Assembly: GCA_001953115.1 (NCBI GenBank)
Contig: LSSL01001289.1
Coordinates: 5,912-26,127 of the forward strand
DNA length: 20,216 nt
Direction of reading: 5' to 3'
Origin: Smittium mucronatum
Taxonomy: Eukaryota > Kickxellomycota > Harpellomycetes > Harpellales > Legeriomycetaceae
Position 1 is the stretch's first letter. Each line of letters begins with the position of its first letter. The notes under the pieces are model-generated. The model worked only from the letters and a program-made list of their open reading frames with translations. It did not search any database and was not told the DNA's origin. This document shows positions 1 to 8,999 of the stretch, in pieces. Position numbers and translations under genes: made by a program.

Positions 1-18
1 CAAAGGTCCAAAAAAACC

Positions 19-38
19 AAAAAAAAAAAAAAAAAAAA
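19..38 (+). repeat. A20 homopolymer
   Basis: Twenty consecutive A residues near the left edge of the window. The run could be a simple-sequence tract or the tail of a retroposed element lying outside the window. Nothing recognisable as a retroelement follows it, so the first reading is preferred. Confidence 0.8.
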
Positions 39-2901
39 GATCAGAAAATACTTTTATGTTCTTATACACCAAAAATAAAAAAAAACTCGCAGCCAAATAG
101 GGGTTTCATCTACACACGACGTAAAAACCTTAATTTATTTCCCAATTTTTTCTTCTTATAAAGTATGTTAAACATGGAAATCCCTTCAAATTATTAAAAA
201 TGTGTATTTAAGCTATCTTTTAACTTTTATTTTTTGTCCCAGAATAAATGTAGAATTCAACAAAAAATCATATTTATAAACTTGTCTGATCAATTTTTTA
301 TTTTATTTCATTCATTCATCCATCTATTCATTCTTTATTTATTTTTTGAAAAAACTACTAGGTTTCACACTATTTTACGGCCCTAAATAAACCAAAATTC
401 TTTTATTCTAATTTTTATCTCATATTTGGCAATTAATTAGGCTTGTAAAATCATCAGTATTTGTAATAGATCAAATAATTCTTTTTTAGCTTATTTTTAG
501 TAAAAATTAAATGATTGATATACAAGGATAAAAACGAGATATATATATGTGTATATTAGTTTAAATCTTGTTTAAAAAATCCAAAGAATAACTTGGATAA
601 AAATAAAATTAGAAATCTAAATGGCTCGAGTTAAGTTTAGGTCAAAAATAATAACAGAATTTTTTTGCTCATTTTCCCAAAATTTAGTACATTATTTGCT
701 GACGGAAAATAAAATCCATACATATTTTATATCAAATTTACGAAAATTTCTAAATTTTATCTATTGATAAACGCCAATTGTTTAGTATATAAATATGAAT
801 GTTAGGTCATATATTTTCAGCATGTAATATTTTTTCAAAACATAAAAAATAACTGTAGCAAAATAATGGGGAAATCTTATAAAAAATTAATTTATATATC
901 AGAAAAAAAATGAAGTTAATTGGTGTAATTTTCTTTAATATTAGAATTTCAAATTTCTTAAAACTAATTGGCTGCTCAATTTCTATGCTTATTTCTTATT
1001 AAATTTTCGAATTTCAATTTGGTTTTCACCAGAGCATTTCAATGATCTATTATCAATTAAAAGGTCGTATAGATTAATATTTGGAAATTTTATAAAAAAG
1101 AATTATCCAATCAAAAATTCTAATTTAATTATTAGAGAATTTTTATAATAAAAAATAATATCGGCATAATTCTCAGAAGCTAAATTCTAACTTGTTTTGA
1201 TTCACTTGAATAGCTATTTAATGTGCATTGAAATTAAAATATTGAAAAGTGCACATAGATTATATTTCCGTTTTTATTTTTAAAAAAACTAATACTATTT
1301 GAAATTTTTTTTAGAAATATAAGCTTAAAAATGTGTTTAATGCTTAATTTAATTGAAATTTTTACATTTTGAGACATAAATGTATTGATTCTTTTGGTTA
1401 AGTTGGTATAATACACAACTATCATTCTTATAATCAGAAATTATTACGAGAGAAAATTCTAATTATAAGTTCCCTATAATATTAGGGGGAAAATTATTAA
1501 AAGTTTTTTATCATTAATTTTTTATTGAAAATCAATTACAGCCTCCTTTTTATTACCTAATATATTTTTCTCGTATAGAATGTGCCATTTAAATGTTTCT
1601 ATAAATAACAATTATTTTTCATCGTTACATTAAAATAATTTCAATATATAGAAGAGTTGCATATATAATTTAATAAAAAAAAGATTTTTACTTTTTTATT
1701 TCCTATTTATCTTATGAAAAATATCCAAATATACAAAAATACAATATAAATCATTAATATACCACAAAAAAACCCCCAAATAACCTAATAAAGATATTTT
1801 TTTATGAAATATCTAAATTTAGTATTTAAAAAAATGGCATTTTTATTATTATAAATTATTATAAAGGTAAAAGGATTATTCGATCTATGTCTATATAAAA
1901 TTTAGTTGACAATATAAATCTAAAAAAAAAAAACATAAAGATTAAATATAAATAAATCCTTGAAACAAAATAGCAATATTAATGGTTTTATAACAATATT
2001 ATTCATGTTTAGAAGGTAAAAATGGCTTTTTATAATCCTATTAAAAATAATTTATTTGGAAATAATTAATAAAACACATAAAAACCTGTTTTCATAAAAA
2101 CTATCATCTCAAAATAATTTGTTAATAATTAGAATAAAACCAAATAAGTTATAGAATTATTTTTTTCAAGTGAATTAAGTATATTTGATTAATAAGAATA
2201 AAACATTTAACAACTAATTTAAATTTGAGGTCCAAAATAGAAAAAAGGATTATTCCAAAAATTTTAAGGCTAAAATTTTTTCTACTTCTCAGTCTGAATT
2301 TCAGAAAATCTTAGCACTAATTTTTTTTTTTTTTTCGCATTATAAATATCAAATTATAAGAATTAAAACCACCAACATTTAACAATATATATATATAATA
2401 AGATTCATCAAGGATTTATTTTAATTTCGATAAATCGAGTTTATCATTATTAGATAGCATATTTATAACTTTTATTACTATTAAAAAACTGCCTAATATT
2501 ATTAGTAGAAATTATAATATTATTATATATTTATCCAAATCAATTAAAAAATTATCAAATTTTAAAGTGTTCCATTGATCTATATTGGTAAATTAATTTA
2601 GAGGTTATATTATAGTATTCAATTATATTTATTTTTTTTGTGTCTAAGATCTTTTAAAGCTATTTTATTCTAGTAATACATATATAGTTAAAGAAAATAA
2701 TTTATTTTATGCGATAAAAGTCATTTTCCTGGGAAATGAAATGTTTTTTTTTTTGGCTTTTTCCTAGTTTTTTATCTCGTGTTGTTCTTTAAAATGAAGA
2801 CAAAAGTTTTTAAAGATCTCCAAATGAGCTTCATAGCGATTTTTAAAGTGAATAAAAAGGGTATGAATATATAAATATATATCTACGAAAAAAAGACGTT
2901 C

Positions 2902-2946
2902 TTGATCAGTCGAAAATTCTCTTTAAAAAAAAAAAATTGATCAGTC
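2902..2946 (+). repeat. Ten-base direct repeat, 35-nt period
   Basis: TTGATCAGTC occurs at 2902-2911 and again at 2937-2946, each followed by an A-rich run, with a T/A-rich spacer between. This is compatible with a small decayed tandem duplication. The repeat contains the palindrome TGATCA. No function can be assigned. Confidence 0.6.
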
Positions 2947-3570
2947 AAAAAGTTGATAAAATTTAAGAGATAGTTTAAATTAATAATAAAAAATTAAGCA
3001 TAGTAAAAATAATTATAATTTTACTATCTGGAACATAATCTTTAGGAAAATAATTAATATTAAACCAAATTAACCGATTAATTTTATAATTACAATTTAA
3101 AAAAAGTGCTGTTGATTGAATATAGTGCAGTATAGCTCAAAAAAATTGAAAAGTTAATAGCAAATTATATCACGTTTTATCAGTATGGGGAAAATAAGAT
3201 ATGAAAGGTGAATTATCAAAAAATATAAAAAATCATTTAATTAATATATGATATTAATTTTTTAAAATAAAATCAGATATTTTTCAAAAAGAAAGAAAAT
3301 TCAAATTAATATTCAATATTTAATCTGAATTAAAAGATTTATTTATTTCTAAAATTTTATCCATGATTTAGGAAATCTTGATTTAACTTTTTTAAAATCA
3401 TTTAATACAAAAGTTATTATGGTTCTTTTATTTCTCATTATTCTTAATTAATAACTAAATTTCATGAATTAATTTAAATATAGAATATTTTTATAATTTT
3501 TTTATTGAATTAGGAAACAATATATGTTTTGGTTGAGAAATAACAATAAAATTTATAAGTATAAGTAATA

Positions 3571-3595
3571 TTTTATTTTATTTTATTTTATTTTA
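3571..3595 (+). repeat. (TTTTA)5 pentanucleotide microsatellite
   Basis: Five uninterrupted TTTTA units, followed at once by an A-rich stretch (AAATAAAAAATAAA) that can fold back on it. It is a typical simple repeat of AT-rich intergenic DNA. Confidence 0.85.
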
Positions 3596-4685
3596 AAATA
3601 AAAAATAAAAAAGGGAAAAATTGAGTAAGAATTTATTTACAGAAAACTAGTAATGATTATTCGAACAGCTTTTCTAAAAACAAAGGTAAATAAAATACTT
3701 TTTAATAATGCTATTAGCTTTTTTATAATAAGTGGAAAATATAAAATCAAATTAATGTGATGAATAAAATAAAAGTTCTATATTATTAATATTTATATAC
3801 GGACATAAAAAAATAAGATCAATCTTCTTTCCTTATCTATGAATGTTTTACTGTAAAAAATTATATTTGAATGACGTTGATTTTATTAATATTCTGTTAA
3901 ATTAAATTATAAATAATAATAATAATGAATAAAATAAGAGTTATTGTAAACATAAATTGAGATTATCTGTAAAAAAAAATAATGAAAAAAATATAGAAAT
4001 AAAAAGTCGAAACATAAGGATAATTACTAGATATTATCACAAGATCCTCACAAAAATTGATTGTTAAGTCAATGGATAAAAATAAACAAGAAAATACCAA
4101 GATAATTTCTTGAATATCAAGGCTGATAAAAAAAGTATATATTTATTGAAGAAAACTGAATTTTTTATCTTTATAAATAAGAAAATTGGTACATAAAGGA
4201 ATTTAAAAAGAGTTTGCAGCTAGATTTAAAAAGAATTAGGGCTTTCTATATTTAATTATAAGGTTATAGTTTTTGAATTTTAAGAAAAAGAATAAATATT
4301 ACTGAAAAATATAGCGTAATAATGGATTAAAAAGATAATTAGGATATTTTTTGAAAGGGTATACTAAATTTATAGTTACATTTATTACAAAAATTAGCAA
4401 TTATTTGCATCAATTAATAAAAAAAAGTTGCCGATACGTATTTGAAAATTATTTTTTTATGTTTATGACCCCATTATCACATTTTAGAGCCAGCAAAAAA
4501 CGCTTGTGGCTGTTAAAAAATCCAAAAATTAAAAATATTCATGAAAATTCTCTGAAAATATACCCAACAAATTTAAATAGGCAACCGGATTAATTGTATT
4601 AAAACCTCACCAATCCGTTTTTATAATCAAATAAAAATAATTATATAACAATTTTATCATTTAAACTCTTATTTCAGATGATTTA

Positions 4686-4702
4686 AATTAAATTAAATTA
4701 AA
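4686..4702 (+). repeat. Short AAATT pentanucleotide repeat
   Basis: About three tandem units of AAATT (written as AATTA in another register) lie in AT-rich DNA. Length variation between individuals would be expected. No function is assigned. Confidence 0.6.
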
Positions 4703-5658
4703 TGTCTGTTACAGTCTAATTAAAATTATATTTTCTACACTTTTGGATGGGATTTCAATTTTTTTAAGACCAAATTATTGTTTTTTAAATGGAAATTTTC
4801 GATTTAGAGAAAATTTAAGCTATTCTAACAAAATTTTTTTTGTAATTATGCACATTCTTTTTAAAATTTAATGATAAAATTCGTAGTGTAAATAAGGAAA
4901 AAATTTTAAAATTTTTTCTTTTTATCAGTAGCATTTTTTTTTAGTTTTAAAATAATAATGTAAAATAATATATTCATTAAAAATTGAAAAAATCACAAGT
5001 TTGGAATTAATAAATAATCAATTCTTAGTGTTTAAAAACGACGAGGTAATAAGGTTATTTTCATATTTTCTAAAAACCGATATCTATTTATGTTTTCCCC
5101 GAAAGGATTTAATTTTACTAGAATTCAAGCATCGAAAATTGTTAAAGAAGACTTTAACTTTAAATTTTACTGCAGTGAGTTTAGGTAATTATCAATATGT
5201 TATTTTTTATTATTATGGAATGGTTTTTTACAACATATTTTTTTTATAAAAGATTCAGTCTTTTAATTCTAATAATATATATATTTGTGCTTTTAACATT
5301 TATAGCATAAAATATTTTATAATTAAACTTGTTTAACGAAAAGAATTTATTGAAAAGAGTTACAGATTCATAGATTTTGTTCCCATTTAAAACCCAAGAA
5401 TAAACATTATCTTAAAAATAAACTTTAAATTAAAAAATAATATTTTCTTTTCTTTTCCAATTACGAATACGAATACAAATTTAATTAAACTTATTTAAGC
5501 TTTCAATTTTATATATTTTTTATAAGATTTTTTTCAACTTTCTGAAATAGATTTTATTTTCTTTATTTTATTTTTTTTAAGGGAATTTTATTTATAACAT
5601 TTAAATACTAGAAAAAAGCTAAAATAAAAATAAAATAAAAGAAAAAAAATAATCAGAT

Positions 5659-5722
5659 TTCATCCCACTCCCATCTGTCGCTCTAGCGGCTCCGTACCCA
5701 CTGGACATTGGTTCAAGGGTTT
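5659..5722. other. GC-richer island, unassigned
   Basis: About 60 bases of near-50% G+C stand out from flanks made almost entirely of A and T. On the minus strand the island lies in a 62-codon open frame (5619-5807), but only the segment over the island has complex composition. On the plus strand two frames are also open across it, and it is bounded by a possible acceptor (TAATCAG, about 5651-5657) and GGTTTTT at its right end. This leaves three readings: a short exon of an unrecognised gene, a small structured RNA, or a fragment of a dispersed element. A GGTTCAA motif at 5709-5715 resembles a tRNA B box, but no acceptor stem or A box accompanies it, so it is not called a tRNA. Just to the right, GTTTTTA and TAAAAAC form a 7-bp hairpin with a 6-nt loop. 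Confidence 0.3.
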
Positions 5723-6029
5723 TTATTATCTTAAAAACGGAAATAATCAGAGAATTCAGTAGAAAAAAATCAGGCGAATAGTAAAACGGGTTGAAAAAAA
5801 ACATCAAATACGAAAAAATAGTAAAAAAACCTACATTTTCTTAAAAAATCAGTATCAGATTGAAATATTGGATTTTTCTCAGTTGGATTAGTCTTTAATA
5901 AGGACTTAATATATACATATTATACCGCAAAGTTTTATTTAAGGCAATGTAATATAAACCATATTAAAAAAATATCAATAAAGAGCGAATCGTATAGAAA
6001 AGACAGTTATCCTAAGCAAAATAATATCT

Positions 6030-6290
6030 TAAGCTGGAAATACATCTCCTTGATTAAGGGGATCGGGTGCAATTAACCATCCAAAGCACAATCAATCCCT
6101 CATTGCTTCAAGTATGTTGGATGACTGAGGTTGCAAACAGTCGTGGACTAAGCTTGTTGCCAAAAAAAGAAGTTAATTGAAGCTTTGAGCTCTGGTATGA
6201 GCGAACATCTAATATGATTAATAAAAAACGGTCTCTCTCACAATTTCAGGTTCTAATCTACATGGCCTTTGGCTTTTTTTAATCACAGTC
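6030..6290 (+). other. Candidate unrecognised gene fragment or structured RNA upstream of PRIM2
   Basis: G+C rises to about 33-45% per 60-nt line, against less than 20% nearby. A plus-strand frame is open for 40 codons at 6058-6177. It begins right after a possible acceptor (TTAAG, ending at 6058 or just before) and contains a possible donor GTTAAT at 6172. A strong acceptor with a pyrimidine tract (CTCTCTCACAATTTCAG) ends at 6249. The implied intron 6172-6249 is 78 nt, the usual size here, and keeps phase 0. The joined frame runs on for ten codons (GTT at 6250 to TTT at 6277-6279) and ends at TAA 6280-6282, about 48 residues in all. I do not recognise the protein family. Alternatively the segment could fold: GGGAT 6059-6063 pairs with ATCCC 6095-6099, and GTGC 6067-6070 with GCAC 6086-6089. 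It could also be a spliced 5' leader of PRIM2. Confidence 0.35.
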
Positions 6291-6574
6291 AGCAAAAAAT
6301 AATCTAAAGCTTTTTTCTATCCATTTACATTATTATGGGATTGCAATGAAACCAAAATCTCTATTAGCTAAAAATTTATTCAAAACCATGACAAATTTAG
6401 CAAATAAAATTCAACCTGGAAAGACCAAAGTTCAATAAAATCAACAATTACAACGAATGATATTAATGTTTCGGAAATAAATGGAATTGTAAAAAAAACG
6501 AGAAATTAAATTGATTAGTACTAATAATTCTTTTTTAAAAGTTATCTGCAGTTAAATAAAGAATAATAAAAATC

Positions 6575-8536
6575 ATGTATTCACAAACTAAAAGAAAAAA
6601 TGTGGTCATTTCAAACACAAATCTGGCTACTCATCAAAATATTTTAGATTCGCCATACCCTTCACGTCTCAGTTTATACGATCAACCTCCTGATCTTGAG
6701 GTTAGCATAGAAGAGTTTGAAAATTTTGCTCTTGACAGACTGAAAGGTATATGAACCCCCCCCCCCCATCTACTCCTTAATTTATCTTTTATATAAGAAA
6801 TCTAACCTTAATTCAACATAAAATAGTTTTAAAGGAAGTCGAGTTGGCAGCAATAAGAGGTCCTACTGTTGAAGCTTCTCAAAAAAAAATAATCGAAGTT
6901 GCTAATAAATATTTCCCTTTGAGTTCAAGAAAACTAAAAAATTATGGTGATCTTATGAACGAGAGGAGGAAAGACCACGTATCTCATTTCATTCTCCGTC
7001 TATCTTTCAGTCGAACGTAATATATATCCAATTTTTTTATATTTCCCACCCTTTATTCCCTTGATTCCACTTTTTAAAGCCTTGTCTTATTGATGTTTAC
7101 CCATTCAACATTCTACAGTTTTATATTATCTATTTTGTGTTTGGTAGCGAGGAATTATCTTCTTGGTTTGTCAGACAGGAAAGTTTGCTGTTCAAAACGC
7201 GCTTTTCCGAGTTTGATATCGAAGACCGCGACGTCTTATTTCAAAGAGCCAATCTAAATCTAGTTCAAGTACCCGAAATTAAATACATCTTATTTTTGGA
7301 ATATACCCCTATTCTCTCTATCTCTTTTTAATAACAATAGTTGAATGATGAGGAGAGGAAAGATTTAGAAAATATCAGTAACGGTTTTTGCAAGGGCGAT
7401 ATCTTTTATAAAGTACGTTAAGATACAAATATATCAAAAAATACTGAAAAAAAAATACTAATTTTTTTTTCGGATTGCACAATTTTGCAAAGAATAAAAC
7501 TCGATTATATTTTAATAAATAGACTGATTTCGAAATGGCATTTGAGCTATTGTCCAGGCGGAGAGTTTATATCAGAGACGGATTCGCCTATGTTCCTGTT
7601 CTAGAATTGTCTGTTTTGTTGGTTGATGATTTCAAAAAAAGACTGACTGAAGCAACAGCCATCTGTAGCAGGGCTCTTCCTCGTCTTGTTGGAGATGACA
7701 GAATTCTTCCCGTCTTGCAAAATATGAGTGCTCAGTATTCATCCTCCGAGTATCAAAGCTCTGGGGTTGCAGGTGAGATAACCAGTTCTGATGTCGACAA
7801 GGTAAGTTTTTTTTTTTTTAAAAAAATCTTTTTTAATTTCCCCTTTACTATTATCTTTTTCAAAAAAAAGTTTATATTCCACAATTTATTTTATTGGCTG
7901 GTTTTTTAGCTGAGCAAATACTTTCCTCCTTGTATGCTGAATTTGCATTTGAAATTGCGCGAAAACTCTCACTTGAAGCATGGGGCCCGAATGCAGTACG
8001 GCCTGTTTCTCAAAGGCATTGGCTTAAAACTTCCAGAAGCCCTCATCTTTTGGAAACATTCTTTCTCTAAGCAAACTTCCGATGCCAAATTTGAAAAGGA
8101 GTACGCCTACAACATCCGCCACAACTACGGAATGGAAGGCCGACGCGTCGACTACACTCCTTACTCATGTTCAAAAATCATTAAAGGAAGCAACCCCGGA
8201 CCGTCCGATTTCCACGGCTGTCCCTTTAAGCATTTTAATTCCAACCATCTTCTCTCCTTCCTTACTGCTGCTTCGACCTCCACATCTACTGATGCCGAGT
8301 CAAAAATCAGCGAAATTGTTTCTTTAGCCAAACAGCAGCACTACCAGGTTGCCTGCACCCGGTTCTTGGAGCTGCAAATCAATGATCGTCTCGCCAAATC
8401 CCGCACCAATCCTGATCCTGCTTCTAACAGTGCTATCAGTCCACTCCCATCCAAAGTCACCGTCGAGGGAGTATCTCATCCCAACACTTATTTCGATCTC
8501 AACCTGTCTAATGGTTCTGTCGAGTCCTCAAAATAA
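6575..8536 (+). CDS. PRIM2: DNA primase large subunit (Pri2/PRIM2), six exons, complete
   Basis: This is the regulatory iron-sulphur subunit of the primase heterodimer. In the nucleus, within DNA polymerase alpha-primase, it helps the catalytic small subunit start RNA primers and hand them to Pol alpha. Exons are 6575-6746, 6827-7016, 7148-7268, 7341-7412, 7523-7801 and 7910-8536. All five introns are GT-AG (80, 131, 72, 110 and 108 nt), and the joined frame is open for 486 codons, close to the roughly 509 of human PRIM2. The start is fixed by an in-frame TAA 18 nt upstream (6557-6559) and by family-like sequence from about residue 28. Landmarks are IEEFENFALDR in exon 1, DHVSHFILRL in exon 2, EELSSWF in exon 3, RRRVYIRDGFAYVP in exon 5 and RMQYGLFLKGIGL in exon 6. 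The four cluster ligands are C286 (FPPC), C365 (SCSKII), C382 (GCPF) and C427 (QVAC). Y308, Y343, Y345, R305, K313 and W326 match human Y309, Y345, Y347, R306, K314 and W327; human R302 is lysine here. The segment encoded by exon 4 is several residues shorter than in human. Codon use turns GC-rich in exon 6. Confidence 0.97.
6747..6826 (+). other. PRIM2 intron 1 with C12 tract
   Basis: An 80-nt GT-AG intron (GTATATG to AAATAG). The acceptor at 6825-6826 is chosen because it restores the frame and gives the conserved DRLK-VLKEVE join. The later AG at 6833-6834 leads quickly to a stop codon. A run of twelve C residues at 6756-6767 begins nine bases from the 5' splice site, which is very unusual in this AT-rich DNA. 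Confidence 0.9.
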
Positions 8537-8537
8537 A
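8532..8537 (+). promoter_or_regulatory. AATAAA overlapping the PRIM2 stop codon
   Basis: The last lysine codon, the TAA stop (8534-8536) and the next base together spell AATAAA. This is the canonical eukaryotic polyadenylation signal, and I see no other perfect copy in the following 100 nt. If used, the 3' untranslated region would be only about 15-30 nt. This is inferred from the motif alone, and overlap by chance is easy in AT-rich DNA. Confidence 0.35.
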
Positions 8538-8999
8538 GTCAAAATCTCATTTCTTTCTTGCAAACGCACTTACAAAAAGGAACTTCCTTTTGTTATTACT
8601 TAAGAGGAGTAGGAGCATACAAAACGCTTTTTTTTTCAGGAAAATAATTTTTTGCTTAATCTTTTCATCTTTATAATTTTCTATTTGACCTTGGGGTCGT
8701 GTGGAGGGAGATTCATTTTTTTTTATTAGGAAATGATATTTATATAAAATTTCAGAAACCTTTCAATAGGCTTGGCAGGTGAAAAGTAAAAGCAAATTAA
8801 AGTCATGCATGATTAACTTTAGACTTAATTAAGTTTCTTTTCCAAAATACATTACAATTCGAGATAATTTGATGTACAATGATAATTGCTATTGAATAAT
8901 AATTTTAACAATACAGGATAAATCCATTAAAAAGTTGGCGGTCTTGCTACCAAAGATGAAATATAATTAATTAAAATCCAAAACAAGAAAAAAAGACGG
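8537..8999. other. Convergent intergenic gap between PRIM2 and RTF1
   Basis: These 463 nt separate the two convergent stop codons and must hold both 3' ends. I see no open frame worth reporting. On the minus strand the only perfect AATAAA I noticed lies at 8722-8727, about 270 nt past the RTF1 stop, so RTF1 may use a variant signal. The stretch around 8685-8712 (CTTGGGGTCGTGTGGAGGGAG) is GC-richer than its surroundings but shows no clear structure. Confidence 0.6.

Larger units (their letters stand above)
1..5650. other. AT-rich stretch without recognisable genes
   Basis: About 5.6 kb of very AT-rich DNA made of A runs, T runs and short AT microsatellites. I read both strands and found no conserved protein motif, no tRNA-like A and B boxes and no rRNA. 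The longest open frames are about 80 codons, for example 4351-4593 and 5001-5249 on the plus strand. At this base composition stop codons occur about once in ten codons, so one or two open frames of 80 codons are expected by chance over 20 kb in six frames. It is best read as intergenic DNA. Divergent short exons cannot be excluded by eye. Confidence 0.7.

Noticed and set aside
4351..4593. 80-codon plus-strand open frame
   Set aside because: No family motif and no supporting splice or expression signal. A rough estimate (about 0.1 stops per codon, some 40,000 codon positions in six frames) predicts about one such frame by chance.
5709..5715. GGTTCAA as a tRNA B box
   Set aside because: No CC partner for the T stem, no A box at the right distance and no acceptor stem.
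6833..6834. AG at 6833-6834 as the PRIM2 intron 1 acceptor
   Set aside because: It puts exon 2 in a frame with a stop within 13 codons. The AG at 6825-6826 restores the conserved primase sequence.
8082..8603. Two overlapping frames inside and beyond PRIM2 exon 6 (8082-8327 and 8349-8603)
   Set aside because: They are shadows of the GC-richer PRIM2 exon, where stop codons are rarer in all frames. The primase frame carries the conserved cysteines.
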